Source: Brachycybe producta | Taxonomy: Eukaryota; Arthropoda; Diplopoda; Playtdesmida; Andrognathidae | NCBI GenBank assembly: GCA_036925085.1 | Contig: JAUPFP010000024.1 | Location: 262,001 to 326,000, forward strand | Length of the DNA: 64,000 bases | Direction: 5' to 3' | In this document: piece by piece, positions 1-12,925 of the stretch | How the letters are laid out: every line of letters begins with the position of its first letter | How positions within the stretch are numbered: the stretch's first letter is position 1 | Notes under the pieces: generated by a model | The model's input: the letters and a program-made list of their open reading frames with translations, nothing else | Databases searched by the model: none | Told to the model about the DNA's origin: nothing | Translations under genes and position numbers: made by a program

Positions 1-2700
1 TTTTTCTTCCCATTTTGTCATACATGGATGAGGCTATTGAGGCTCCAAACGGAACAAATTCGACAACATAACAGCAAATTGGCGCTTATTTCAATTGGCG
101 TTTTGTTAGTTTGGCGCTTATTCAGATTTCTAAAAGTGCGGATTCCATTCGAGGTTTCAAAAGATCTTGGTTCTTTTGAGCCTCTTAGGTACAGCCTTAT
201 TGCACTGCTTCCCTGTAATGGCGCTCATGCACCGCGCACATTCCTAAACTTTACAGTTAGTTTTGGAGGCAATCTACTTAAAAATGACTAACTATTTTTT
301 AGTAGTTAAAGAACTCGAAGTGAATCTTATTAATTTATTATGGAGGTGAAAGGTTATTGAATCCATTTGGCGCCTTTTCAATGAGCGCGCCATCACGTGG
401 ATAAATTTCACGCAATAAACACTTGTTTGTGGACAATAATGACATGCGGAAAGTTCGAGAAAAAAAACACAATGTCATGAACTTATATACATATAAGCAT
501 GTGTTGTAGATGCCGTTAATTTATCTAAAACATTGTCACCAATTGGAATTCGCTAATTTCAAGTTCCTATGACTTAACATATGAGGAAGGTTCAGATGAC
601 ACTTAAGTACAATTTGTATTGTAAACTTGTAAAGTGGACAGTTTCATCTGACATGTAAATTATACAACACCAAGAGCGGGGGTGGGGGGAGGAAATATAG
701 TTTTAGGTGGGTGGACAGGAAGAGGGAATGTTAACATGCCTGAATTTTAGAAAAGATGCTCTCGTCTTAACGAGATGTGAAACTGTTGGAAATGTGAGAC
801 AACTAGGTTTAGTTTAGGGAGTTTTAAATTTGGATGGACAAACGTGGCCCCGGGGGGGAGGTTGGCATTCTATATCGTAAATAATTGTTCTTTTTTATGC
901 ATTTCTCGTGTTGTCTTTTTTTTTTTTGGAAAGGAACTTGATGCTTTCCCTTACATCCCCTTGTATGTGTGCTAAGCTGGTTCCTTGGGAGGTGGTTAGG
1001 TTAGTTCGTATTTAGTAGGGACTCCTACATGTGTGTACACAGTGAGTGAGTGGCTTTTTTAAGGGACTTGTGTGGTGATAACTGATAATAAGTTCAGGAA
1101 ATACCCCAATGAGAAGGAGGGTGTGTTTTTCTTCTTGAATAAGGGTGGACGTATTGACCTGAGTGACCTGCAGGTGGTCCTCTTCACTATTCTTCTGGTG
1201 TCATTGGAATATAATATTGGTAAAAGAACTATGTCTTGGTAGTTTACAGGGTTTTTTTTTTAAAAAAAGGTTGTTAGGGAAGGATTTAAAGAAAATTTTG
1301 GAAAAAAGTTCGAAAGGGGGGGGGGGGGGGGGGGAAAGGAGAATGGATGGTTGTAAGTTGTAACCAGTGTTTGTCCACTTGTTGCACTGTGGAAACTTTT
1401 GCAAAAGTAATAATGCCTCCGGAGAAATTGAATCCTTTTTAGTTTTTGAGATGTTTGGTAAGTTGTTAAGGGGGTTTTGAAATTGATTTTAAAAAAAGAG
1501 GGAAAAAAGGGGGGGGGACAGCTAAGAAGATGTTTCAGGGTTATTTCTTTAGTTTTTTTCTGTTTTCATTGAAGGTTTTTACACTGACGACACCCACATT
1601 GTGAGTGTCCTCAGTATATGAATGAATGAGAGGGTATTTCTTCCACTGGGGTAATTGTTTGCAATTTGAAGTATTGCTTGTCAATTTTTTCTCCAAATGT
1701 CTTCTTCTTACAATAAGTTTCAACTTGATTCTTTTTTTTTATTATTATTTGGGACCTCATATTTAAATCACCTGAATGTTATTATTGTATTAAGTTTGAC
1801 ACGTTCAAAACTAGCTTTTATACTATTTTTTAAAGAAAAGAATCTTTTCATTTTGAAACACATTCCACAGATGTTAGAGGGCGCGGCGATCTCTCAATGT
1901 GTGTTTAGAAAATTGCTAGTCAAAATGACAAGCCATACAATTGTCAACATACAAGACAAATGACAATTTTGGTCATAAGTTATACGAAATTCTGGAATTT
2001 GTGTTTTCTTCGAAATGATGATAATCACAAATTTAGAGAGAATAGGGACAATGTGTTAACAACATCCAATTGGGGGCAACATTTTAAGAGAGTAGTGGGG
2101 TACATATGTCACCTTTTTCTGTCCTCTTATTGGGAAGGGGGCCTCGGGGGCACACAATGAAGTTTTGTGTACATTTGATATCCCCTCCCCCCCCCCCAAT
2201 ATATGTACATAAAAATGGATATTTTTTTTGTTAAAAAGTAGAAGAATCAATTGTTTGCATTTTGGACATTATTATCCAATTTGTTTTCTCTCTCTTTTCC
2301 CCTTCCACCCTTTTCCTTTTTTTTTTTTGGTTCTCCTCCTTCTCCTCCTCCCTTTTTAAGGCCTTTCTCCATCCTCCATTAAATCACACTGTATAGCAAT
2401 TAAGAAATAATTTCGTTGAAATCCTTTTAAAAGGCACATTAGCACATTCCCCCCTCTCCTTTCCAACCCCTATTTCAACTCTCACATATTATTTTACTAT
2501 ATGACATTTTTGATGTTTAGAAATTGACTGGGAATTCAACTTGAACTACTGTAACCAAGTACATTTTATTATTCCTGGAAATTTTTTCTGAAGGTATGTT
2601 TCCACTTGCGAGGAAGTCTCAGTGGAAACAATGCTCTAAGATGGTGAAATGTTAAGCTAGCTGATTATTTTTTGCCTTTCACGATGAACATTTTTTTATA
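1..2700. other. Noncoding, simple sequence; no gene seen
   Basis: Purine-rich and homopolymer-rich DNA. At 80-130 and again near 53.93 and 57.45 kb there are short GGCGCTTATT/GGCGC motifs that may be scraps of one old repeat. Open frames here are under 90 codons and low-complexity. Confidence 0.6.
1316..1334 (+). repeat. Poly-G tract, 19 bases
   Basis: Uninterrupted G run preceded by CGAAA and followed by AAAGGAG. Capable of G-quadruplex formation in principle. Confidence 0.98.
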
Positions 2701-2982
2701 CAAGTGTTTTAGAAACTGGAAGGGTAGTGTTCAATCACTTAAAAAGGTATTTTCATGTTTATTATAACATTGAAAAATAAGCTTTTTGTTGAACATAAAA
2801 AATTTTCAAACTCACATAAAAAGCTTATTTTGAAAAATATCAACATGGAAATTCCTATTGAAGTTGATTAAGCTGTGCTGCTACCCTTCTAGTTTTCTAA
2901 AATAACATATTCAAGTTTGTCTTATCTCTTTTCATTTTGCTCTTTCTCGAAGAAGATAAATTCATAATCAGAGTTCGAGAAG
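2701..2982. mobile_element. Family B foldback element (2.7 kb copy)
   Basis: The left arm has GTGTTTTAGAAACTGGAAGG and the right arm has CTACCCTTCTAGTTTTCTAA. Inner arms AAAAATAAGCTTTTTG and AAAAAGCTTATTTTGAAAAA pair. The right arm continues into the family's outer segment (TTTCATTTTGCTCTTTC). I infer a non-autonomous foldback element because the same paired arms recur about ten times in the window. No transposase-like frame is present. Confidence 0.75.
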
Positions 2983-5929
2983 CGTTTTACCAATGGGTTT
3001 AAAGCGAAACCTTAACAACTGAATACAATTAGCGTGTCATTATTGTTTGACAGTTTTCTTAACTAAAATTGGGCGGAGAGGGAATTAAAGAGTGCAAGGA
3101 ACCAACAATCCTTTTTTTTTTGTGTCTAATGGATTAAGAATAAGGTTGGTTAAGAATTCGTTGAATTGAATAAACAACACACACAAATAAGGAGGAGGAA
3201 AGTGTTTTTTCAGGTAGGAGGAGGAGGAGGGACCTGACACGGGATGTTTAGTTTGTGGTGTCATCACATACAATGGCATTTTGGGAACACTTTCTGGTCA
3301 AAATCCTATTGTTAGAGTTGAATGATGGAACAGAAAATGAAATAAAAGGAGGAGAAGGAGGAGGATGGAACAAAACAACCAAAAAAAAAAAAAAAGTGGG
3401 TCTTCTTGTGTTGAAGTTTTTAAATCTCGTAACGTACAAAATACATAGAAACATCCTACTCGAAGGAAGGGTGATTTTTTTTCTTCTGCTTCAATTTCCT
3501 TTTGTCTTGAAATGTCTTACACTGAATACAATTCCATGAAATTATCTTCTTTATGTATCATTGGCAATGGATAATTTTCTTGTGGGTTCGCTTGAATAGA
3601 TTTTCCACCTTCCTCCTCCTCCTCCTCCATTTTCTTCTGGCCTCTAGGGTAGGGTTTATTCTTTGTAAGAAAAAACACAGAAAAACAGTCACGATTTAAA
3701 TCTGTTCACGCTTTTCCATCATTTGATTGGTGTTTGCAGCCAAGTTTCTTATTAAACCCCAATGTCTTTCCTATCTATTATACATGGATTTAGGGGGGGT
3801 AGGGGGACATTGGTGAAATGGGCCATTGTGACATTGACCTATTCGAAGATGGTTTTTTTTTTGGTATTCTTAAAATTTCTTCAGTTGCAAAACATGTGTG
3901 GTCAGTGGTCACTCACATTGGACAGATGAGACAATAGGGAGAGACCCCCTCCTGTAGTGTTTGTGTGTGTTTTTGGGTGGAACTTGTGAGGAAGTACCAC
4001 CAACCAAGTTGCGCATTGTCATCTTCAGTGTCCTTATGGATTAATTTAGCAGCTTAACTTTGAAAGAGAAGTTGAGTCAATTCGAAGGACGTTGTTGAAT
4101 TACACTTAGATATTTTCTTACAAAAAAAAAAATACCAGGTGACCACTGAGTTGGACCATGCGCAGAAACAAAAACAGAGAAATGATGGGGGGGCATGATA
4201 GTGTTCTTTAAAGTCTGGTTGTGTGTGTGTGTGTGTTTATCAACTTATCATTCTTGATGATAACATTGATAACAGTGATAAGTCGTCACTGCTATAAGAA
4301 GTGGCTTATTTTTTGTTTCTGAAATGGAATGACGACAACTTGGGTATGTCTATGTGATAAAAGCAGTCAACCATGACAAAGGCTAAATGGTCTCCTAATT
4401 GTCTCTTGATAATGAGTTGCACGCATATATACAAAGTATATATAGGAGAGATAGACTGAGAGAGAAAGTGGCACGGAAAGAGAAAGAGAGAGAAAGAGAT
4501 GATGGGAGGGAAATGGACTGCAAAATGGAATTCAGCACACTTTGTATAATGTTGTTAGGCTACCGTTAATTGGTTGTGATGATGATGATGATGAACCCAT
4601 TGAACGAACATTCCTTCTTCTTCTATCTCGAATTACAGAGAGATAGATAGAGAGGGGTTCTTTCAACTTATTTTGTACACTTTTTTTAAAAAAAAAATCA
4701 TATTAATATTATTATAAATAGAAATATAAAATGCAATAATATAAACTTGGAAACAGATGATTGTCAGTCAGTAATTTCCTATTGCATTTTGGGTAGATCA
4801 ATTTGTGCATAACCGATACTTTTCATGGATTCTACAAATTGCTTGGAGAAGACATTTTTCCTTGGGTAATAATATTTCTAAATAGAGAAATACATCAATT
4901 TAACCTATGGGCCAGTATGTTTTATGGGCTTCTTCATTGAGTGTGGTGGGCCTCATTGATCCGATGCACTTTTTAAAAGTCCCAAACCATGGAGTTTTTT
5001 TTGGGAGGGGGAGGGGGGCTCCTCTATAGAGTTTAGTGAAGTTGGTCCAAGTCTGAAATTTTATTTACAAAATCTAGAATCTCTACTTTGAATGCATCTT
5101 TGAACGATTTATTTTTCGTGAAAACAACCGCAATCGGATTTTCCACATCTTTTAATAAGTGGAATTCTAGATTTATGTAGGAGGGGGTGGAGGAGGGAGG
5201 GAGAGAGTCTACATACGGATTTAATTCCAATTAAGTTCCATTAGTAATAGGATTGGGAGAAGAAGAAAAAGGTAATCTAAAAGGAAAGTTCAATTGCTGC
5301 TGATAGTGAAGTTGTGTGTGTGTATTTAGCAGCAGCAACCCCCAACAACGTCTTCAATTTTCTTAAATTACGTCCAAATATATGATCGTACTTTGCCAAC
5401 TATAAAGGGGGGGGGGTGGAGGAGGAGGATGCTACTTTGTTATCTTCAACGAAAGTATCTTTCTAGCTTTTTATTGAATTAAGTTGTCAAAATTTAAAGC
5501 GAATAAAAGAGAAATGGATCACTAAAGTGGTGGTGGTTGGGGGGGGGGAGAGGCTAACTAGACTTTTCATCTTCGAGGTTTTTCGTCGTTGGTTTTCCAT
5601 TTCGCCTATCGTAAAATTTTGTTGTGGATTTGATGCGATGTTTTGAGGATGTGTGTTTTTTTACTACAGTTAACTAGGTGGTAGGTATTCGTCATCCATC
5701 CATCCATTTCAGCTGTTTTTTCATGTCATCTTATTGGCAGTCAAAATAGATAACATTTGGGCTGGTTATACGACACTACTTTAGTGTCGTCGATATTATT
5801 CTATCCTCCTACACAGGTTCCACTCTTTATTCTCCACTTTCTTCTTGCTATTTGAGAACGACGGATAATAGGGGGAGAGAGGACATAACTTCCATACTTC
5901 CAGTGCAATAAGTAGTGACGTGTATAACC
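2983..5929. other. Noncoding, simple sequence; no gene seen
   Basis: Contains GGAGG runs, a GT microsatellite near 4217 and GA-rich sequence at 4447-4500. A minus-strand 65-codon frame at 5033-5230 begins at TTG immediately after a stop and has no supporting splice sites; I do not call it. Confidence 0.6.
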
Positions 5930-6135
5930 ACAGACAGTTAGAAATCGGGGAGAACTTCGGTAGGCTTCGCCCTTGTTATGACGACCGGCAACTTCTAATT
6001 GGTTTGTTGTGTGGTTTGACGTTGAGAAGGGCGGCGCATGTGACGTCAGACGACATAACCAACCAATTAGAAGTTGCCGGTCGTCATAACAAGGGCGGAG
6101 CCAACTGAAGTTCTCCCCGATTTCTAACTGCCTGT
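5930..6135 (-). mobile_element. Family A foldback MITE, copy 1 (206 bp)
   Basis: This is a non-autonomous DNA transposon made of two inverted arms of about 75 bp around an asymmetric spacer of about 55 bp. The ends read ACAGACAGTTAG and CTAACTGCCTGT. The arms carry CTTCTAATTGG/CCAATTAGAAG and a GC-box-like segment; the spacer holds TGACGTCA at 6041-6048. Flanks gtataacc and gtgtaacc look like a degraded 8-bp target duplication with one extra base on the right. The spacer lies in the GGTTTGTTGTG...ACATAACC orientation, called minus here. An open frame of 62 codons crosses the element, but it comes from the arm sequence and recurs in other copies, so I do not regard it as a gene. Confidence 0.93.
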
Positions 6136-7284
6136 CGTGTAACCTCCCTCAATGAGAGTTATTACACGGCACGACTGATTCCGATAGATGTGTCGATATA
6201 ATTATGTTCTTCTTCGCAAACTACAAACGTAATTAATACACATATGAGAGGGAGGAGGAGGAGGTGGTTGAAATTTTCGAATTTCTATGAAGTTCATTTG
6301 TCGTCAGGTCGTATTCTAAGGCGATTGGTCACTGGTCAACACATAAATGCATTCATTTAACCTCTACGAGGTTAAATGTAAATTATAAATTAAGATAACC
6401 AATGCAGAAATTCAGATCTATAAATTTGCTTAAAAGCAATTCACTGAAAATTGATGATTCCCTCAGTCATAATTGATTTAAGCTCAATATGCCAAGGTCC
6501 ATATCTTGTTCGTCTGTCTGTCTGTCTGTGTGTGTGGCAGATCGATTACTCCTTTTGGTGGAACAGGCAAAACTTAAAGTGTTTAGACTAGATTTTTAAA
6601 GACAGATAAAACACAATTATTTGGTTCGAAGATAGTAGAATATTCAAAGAGTTTTTATGACAGATGTTCGTGGACTTCATGGTTCCAGATATTCTTTGTG
6701 GGCTGCATGGATTTTGGAATGTTTTTATTGGCTTTGTCGACCTTAATAGCTTTGTGGGTTCTCATAAAGTTTCGAGTGCGCTGAGTTTGGGCTCAGTTTT
6801 CTACAAAATGTAGAGTTAGTCCTCTTCCTCCAGTTGAGACTCTCCTTTTTCTTCCGTTGTCCATGCAGAATGTTCGTTTTTATGAGCAAGGGAGGTTTGT
6901 GGCACCCTGCAAGAAAGAGTAGGGATTTCATTTTTTCCCCTTCTATGTTAGGGTGTTGGCTCTCTTGTCGTCTGCATGATGCCAAGACCCCTGCAGAGAT
7001 ATTTGATAGATTTACGACTAAACTCTTAAGTTTTGAGCATTTCTGGTGGTGGTGGTGGTCGTTGTCGTCGTCGTGGAACTTGTTGTTATATCTTTTACTT
7101 AGAATTTCGTTTTTTTTAAGCATCACTTTTATGATGATGCTTTCCCCCCCCCCCCCCCTTCTTCTTATTCTTCTTGAGATTTCACGATTTTTTCACAGCA
7201 GAAGGTGTTTTTAGAAAATAAATAGAAAATTGGTGAATAAGGTCAATGGTCAAAATCAGTAACTGCATTGGGAGACAAATCATA
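6136..7284. other. Noncoding; overlapping open frames not credible
   Basis: Frames of 126-127 codons lie on opposite strands over 6743-7214. They arise from (GGT/GTC)n and poly-C sequence (7144-7158) and have no recognisable domain. A (GTCT)n run is near 6512. Confidence 0.55.
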
Positions 7285-7625
7285 ACATTGTGACAATCAT
7301 ATCTTATGATGTAACTAACTAATAAATTGGTTATGATCAATCAGTCCAGATCAAGCCCACCAGGATCACAAAAGTTTGTCCTAAGTTTGCCCACGAAACA
7401 TACCAGGCTCATTGGGTTTGCATCCTCCTACATTTGCCAACCCAACCCATGGAATGGAATGGGCTGGACTTTATGTAGGTCTCTCTAATGGGTACGCCAT
7501 TCAATGGCAGTCATAGAATATGATACATTTATGAAATATTCTAATGATGAAGTTTTATAAAATTTGCTCTTGTGATCTGTTATAAGGTTGTGACAATTTA
7601 CTGTCATATGTGACAGGTTCTTAAT
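7285..7625. repeat. Possible degraded family D copy
   Basis: AACATTGTGACAATCATATC at the left resembles AAATTGTTACAATCATACC of the 52-kb element. At the right, AAGGTTGTGACAATTTACTG and GTCATATGTGACAGG resemble its interior. Between them is a GCCCA-rich stretch (7350-7470) similar to other sites in the window. The assignment is tentative. Confidence 0.35.
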
Positions 7626-7993
7626 ACCTTTATATATAATATGGTTAATTAAAAGAATTTCTTGGTAAGAAGATTCTTCTTCTGTTGTCTCACTATCCTA
7701 TGAGAGACTTTTTCAGTTATTGTCACTAGTAATTTACAGTCAGAAGAGGGGGATGGGGGGGGGGGGTCAATCATCACTCCGTAATGTCCACTGTAGTGTG
7801 GTGGTGGTGGTGGTGATGATGGGGGGGGGGGGGGAGAACACATCCGAATACTTGCTACTTCATAATAATGGAAGTATAAAGAATATAATTGAAGAGAGTT
7901 AAAGTGAATAATAATATTAAGAGAGAGAAGAAGATTGACATTTTAACCTTAACGACATTACAAGACCACCACCCCATTTACAATGGTAATTAT

Positions 7994-8273
7994 CAGGGCT
8001 CGGATTTTTATGCAATACATCAATCGAATGTTTCTCAATTTGTGGCTCCATTGCTAATTGTGAAGTAATAATTTTATTTAGAGAGATCACCCAACAAATT
8101 ATGCATTTTCTAATCAAAAATACTGGTTAGAGGCTAGAACTCTCTTAGTATCCGAAAACGCCACAATTGCACAGTTTTTTTTCTTAATGATGTTAATTAC
8201 TTCACAATTGGCATTTGGGCCACAAATTGAGAAACATATGCTTTTGATGTATTGCAGAAAAATCTGAACCCTG
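7994..8273. mobile_element. Family E hAT-like foldback, copy 1 (about 280 bp)
   Basis: Ends CAGGGCTCGGATTTTTATGC and AAAAATCTGAACCCTG. The arms extend inward about 80 bp through ATGTTTCTCAATTTGTGGC and ACTTCACAATTGGCATTTGG. CAGGG/CCCTG ends are typical of hAT non-autonomous elements. The flank taatta occurs on both sides, but the full 8-bp duplication is not clear because flanking bases also pair. An interior segment ACTGGTTAGAGGCTAGAAC is shared with the 58.6-kb copy. Confidence 0.82.
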
Positions 8274-9864
8274 ATAATTACTCATAGTTTGTTAACAATG
8301 TTGAGAGGGGGGGGGGGTGGCATATTGTATGTGATTTCGACGAGTATGTTTATATCAAATTTTGGATTTTGCATATATTTTAATTTAAATTCATTTTCTG
8401 AATGCAAAATACAAGAGGAGAGAGAGTGAGAATGAGGGAAAGAGAGAAATGTCTTAGATTTCTCAATAAATAAGAAATTACAATTAATATTTTCTAATTA
8501 ATTATTCATAATAATTTCTAATAATAAGCAGACAATGGTTGAATGTATATATATTTATTATGGATAATGATAGCTGTTACAATTAAATTAAGATCGTACG
8601 TAGACCTGTGTTAATTCATATTTGTGACGTAAGTTCCTCCTCCTCCTCCTCCTATACGTTACACATTGCCTCTTTTTTTAATTAAAAAATGATTGTGATT
8701 AAAATTATTAAAGATGCTTTGTGAAGCAAAAAAATAAAATATTATATGAAATTGCTTAAATTGAAATATGGGTTGTCACATGTGTGTTGTATATTTTAAA
8801 TTGTTGGCCTACCAACCCTCCTTTACAACAAACCTGTTGCATCTAAGTAAAGGTTGGGTGGGTGGGAGGCCATTACTTGACCCCTAACACAATCAATTAT
8901 AAGGGGGGGGGGGAAGGTGTGGAGGAGAGAGAGAGAGAGAGAAAAACCTTCCCTGAAAATGGTTCTTTTCTGTACTTTATGCGCTCATCTTGTATTTTCT
9001 CTTGAGAGTCCACTCACTCACTAGGTTCAAACTCTCAAAGAGTGATGAGTTTTTTAGTCTCACATGCAACTTTTATGGTTTTTGCCCCTTAGCGTCGTCA
9101 ATTGAAAACAAAAAGCTTGTGTGAGGGTAGTGTTTGTAGGGGTGGCACTCCTCCCCTCCCCCCTCCTTACCCTCTTTTTTTTTGCACCTAACAACTGTGA
9201 AACATTTGTATGCAAACACTTTCAGGGTCTCTTTTTTTTTTTTTTTGTAAAAATCTTATGAGATTTCATTAGGATATAAAAGATTTCTTAAATAGCAACC
9301 AAAGAATCTCAAGTGCAAAAATTCATTTGTAGAAATTAACATCTGAGAAATGTCTTTTTACCACCCCCCGCCCCCAAATCCCCCCTTATGATATGATATG
9401 ATAACATTACGAATTTGCCTTCTTTTTTTTAGTGTCGCGCGTGTCCAAATAAGAAACTTAATCATCATCAGGACATTTCAATAATTATGTTTCTTTGTTG
9501 AAGAAAAGATTATTAATCCTGCTGTGATTGAATATATTTAGTAGTCACAAATACATTCCTAAATTGCCATCGAGATCATCATCACTACAGAAATCATCAT
9601 AAAATAATGTGTTTGTCATTAAATATTTTGCAAGCCATATGGAAGAAAAGAAACAGACGAAAATAACAAACAACACAATTTGACATTTGATTTTGGTTCT
9701 TCTTAGGCCGAAATTCAAGAGTGAAACAACATGATGGCACACTTGAACTTCAACTTGAATCCAGTGACCTGAATTTGCAACTTAGAAAAAAAATCTGCCT
9801 GTGTTTTTAGTGAAAGTTTGAAAAGGGTTGCTTTTTTATATATATGTCAAAATCATCGGGAGAA
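8274..9864. other. Noncoding, AT-rich with GA and poly-C tracts
   Basis: Nothing beyond (GA)n near 8925-8942, (TCC)n at 8637 and homopolymers. Confidence 0.6.
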
Positions 9865-10072
9865 AATAAGACTGTCATATGACAGTAACTTGTTATATTT
9901 AGCTCAAAACCAGTGCAACGGTCGCAAAAACAAACTGACAAAACAGCAATAACGAAGAGATTGTCGTATGTACAACATAGGTAGTGATATCATATAGAAA
10001 AAAAGTCATAAACCGATGACAATCGGTATGATTGTCATCGGTTTATGACTTTTTTCTGTAATGTTGCCCTTT
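9865..10072. mobile_element. Family D element with terminal hairpin
   Basis: Shares with 52.0-52.4 kb the segments CTGTCATATGAC, TTTAGCTCA, GTGCAACGGTCGCAAAA (CTTGCAACAGTCACAAAA there) and the end GACTTTTTTCTGTAAT...GCCC. The right end is a hairpin listed separately. The left boundary is uncertain. It is inferred to be a non-autonomous element from the repetition alone. Confidence 0.6.
9998..10056. repeat. Perfect hairpin, about 27-bp arms, 5-base loop
   Basis: GTCATAAACCGATGACAATC is followed by ggtat and then GATTGTCATCGGTTTATGAC; A and T runs extend the pairing outward. It lies at the right end of the family D element, matching the position of the hairpin in family E copy 2. On its own it could be mistaken for a small-RNA precursor or a terminator. 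Confidence 0.93.
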
Positions 10073-12719
10073 AGTCACGAAATTCAAGTTTTTTTTTTTT
10101 TGTTTTTTCATTCTTGAATTTGAGCCTTTTCTTTAGTTGTTCTTTTTGACTGCTGGGTGTGCATTGGAATGTGGTTAGCCCATAAACTGTGGTCTTCTAC
10201 TAACCAACCAACCACTCCGTCCCGTCCCACCATCCTTCTATCCATCGTCAAGGGGATTCTTAGAGAGATGGAGGAGGAGGACGGGAGGGGACGAAAGATG
10301 GCCGTTGGGGCTTTTCTTTTTGCATTCATTTTAGTGTGGAGTTTTTAGCTAAGGGAGGTTAGAAGGAGACTAGGATGGACCACCACCTCAGGGGTGTTGG
10401 AATAAGAAGAAACCAAATGTTAGTGCAATTTGTGCAAATGAATGCAATATGGCTTATACACAGAAAAGTGCATATGTTTGTGTTATTTCGGATTTTGGGG
10501 GGGGGATTGAGGTGGGCAACAATGTGAAAAGAAAACAAAGAAGGGGTGGGGTGGGGGGAAGGTTGGGCTACACTTTAATGCGTTAGTTACACTGTAAACA
10601 GTGTAAATTGAGGCTGTAGGGACACGCACGTATAAACAGAGGAATGCTTAAAGTTGCTGCTTATGTTTATTTTCTCTTGTTTCTTCTTCTTCTACCAACA
10701 ACAACAACACAAGTTCTTTTTTTTTTTTCTAACCTCTAACTAACACCCCCCCCCCCTTTTAACATTTCAACTACTAGAATTTCTTCTCCATTTTGTTTTA
10801 TTTGTTCATCAATGGGGGGGGGAGGAGGTTTTTTTTATAAAAAAAATTTTTTTTGTTTGCTTTGAGTTTTGGGAATCAAAAATTACATTTTATTGGGGAT
10901 TTTTTGTTGTTGTTGTGCGTTATCATTTTCGACTCCTCCGCCCCTTTTGTTTAACTTCGATTTCCGAATTTCATTACAATTTCTAGCAATGTTTTAATGT
11001 GGAAAATAAATCCATGATCTCCACCCCCCCCCCCCCCCTTCTTTATCTGGTGTTTCGTCCTTTTTTTAATCAAGTGATGATTATAACTTTAATTTAACCG
11101 TTGTGTTACACAATTTTTTGCTAATAAAATTATTTGGACGTTTTTTTTTGTAGCCATAATAATTAATATAATTATGTTACATATTTGACGTCACAAACAA
11201 TTTCTTTCTAAATATTCGCAAAATCACAAATTAAATGGATTTGAACAGCGTCCTGTTTCTAAAAAACAAAACAATTCTTTTTGAATTTTATGAATTTTAC
11301 GAAGCCCTGTAAGGGACACACCCATTACAAATTAACAATTTGTCATTATGAATGTTAATTCGTAATATATTAATGTGAAACAGGGCACAGATGTCTCTAC
11401 CAGTCAATCAATATATTTTAAAATAAACTTTTGTTTATTCCGAACGATGCACTTATTTTTTTCTGATTTTTTTTTGTCAGTGTAAGTAAAATGTCAGTTA
11501 CATGGTATCACTTCTTAACTAACGGTTTGTTTTTATAATTATAAATACAAATACTAAATTTTTGTAGTCCATTAATTAAATGAGCTAAAAAAAAAAGCTA
11601 AAAATTGAGGCCCAGTCTAAAAACCTTTATAGTAAGGCCATCACATACAGCCCACCAGGCCCACAAAGCCTATGTTATTTTTTTTTTTGGTGAAGTTAAT
11701 TATTCTTTTCAAGTAGCCCAAAGGGCCTATGACAGAGTGACAATTTAGTCCAGAAATGCCACATGCTAAGTAAAATGAAGTTGATAATGTGCGTTTATGA
11801 AATTTATATTATGTTTCGTGGAATTTACACGAAACCTATGAATTCCATTAATATCTTGTGGATGTTATTAATTATTGTTTTAAATTAATAATAAAACTTA
11901 ATAAAACCTTTTTTTTTTCTTATATTTTTCTAGGTAAGTCCAAAAAACATTGTTTTCGTGAGTGAATGAATTTGGTTTAATGATGATAAAAGTGAAACCT
12001 TTTTACTTTCAACACTCACTGTCTTGTGTTGTACCCGTTATTCCAATTGGTAAGATGTTTCATAATTATGTAAAGTTCTTTCTATTGTTGTTTGTGGTGG
12101 TGATATATTTCTACTTATGATCAGGGTGATAATTATGTTAAGAGGGGGGGGAGGGAGGTTGAATTGAAATAGTGGAAAATGTATTTAAGAAAAAAAGCCA
12201 CCTTCTTTTATTATTTCTCTTGTCTGCTATTATTTAAAAAAAAAACTGGCTTAAAGATATGATAATTGATACTGAGTGATAAATTGATAATATACAACTT
12301 AAGATAGAGAGAGTGAATGCTCTCTCTCTATTCTTGATGATGATGATGAACGTCCAGAAAGGGAGGGAGGGAGAGAGAGACAGGAGAATTTTTTTACTAG
12401 AAGAACTTCAGACTGAGACTGTCTGGAGCCCCATGCTGGTTGGTGGTGGTGATGAGGATGAGTCGATTAATATCTTATATTAGAAATAAGATAAAAGGCA
12501 AAACGAGGACAGTTAGTTTCAGGAGGGATGAGGAGAACTGGGGGAACTCAATCCTTGAGAGGAGGGGGGATGGAACCATCATATAAAAATGAGTTAAAAG
12601 TTAGAAAAATATGACGAATTTAACTCATTTCATGATTTTTCACGTTTATTTTGCATATTATTGTATAGTCAAGTGACCCGTAATTGCATTCTGTAGAACT
12701 CTTAAAGGTTAGACCAGGG
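10073..12719. other. Noncoding, homopolymer-rich
   Basis: Holds a T/A-run palindrome near 10829-10853, poly-C at 11024-11038 and a GCCCA-rich stretch at 11625-11665. Apart from the diverged S copy at 11711, no element or gene is seen. Confidence 0.55.
11711..11775 (-). repeat. Family S repeat, copy 5, highly diverged
   Basis: AGTAGCCCAAAGGGCCTATG, ACAGAGTGACAATTTAGTCC and GCCACATGC resemble the family core in the same order. It is the oldest-looking copy. Confidence 0.5.
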
Positions 12720-12925
12720 ACAGGCAGTTAGAAATCGGGGAGAACTTCAGTTGGCTCCGCCCTTGTTATGACGACCGGCAACTTCTAATTGGTTGGTTAT
12801 GTAGTCTGACGTCACGTTCTCCGCCCTTTTCAACATCGAACCACACAACAAACCAATTAGAAGTTGCCAGTCGTCATAAAAAGTGCGAAGCCAATTGAAG
12901 TTCTCTCCGATTTCTACCTGCCTGT
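12720..12925 (+). mobile_element. Family A foldback MITE, copy 2 (206 bp)
   Basis: Same structure as the 5.9-kb copy with the spacer in the opposite orientation (GTTATGTAGTC...ACACAAC). Ends are ACAGGCAGTTAG and CTACCTGCCTGT. TGACGTCA is at 12807-12814. Flanking octamers gaccaggg and ggccagga match at 6 of 8 positions and are probably the decayed target duplication. The right arm has drifted (AAAAAGTGCGAAGCC in place of the GC-box-like segment), so this is an older copy. Confidence 0.92.

Noticed and set aside
5033-5230. 65-codon minus-strand frame with varied composition
   Set aside because: Opens directly after a stop and starts at TTG, not ATG; no acceptor or donor that would make it an exon.
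6743-7214. Two overlapping open frames of 126-127 codons on opposite strands
   Set aside because: Compositional: (GGT)n, His- and Asp-rich runs and poly-C. Mutual overlap argues against both.
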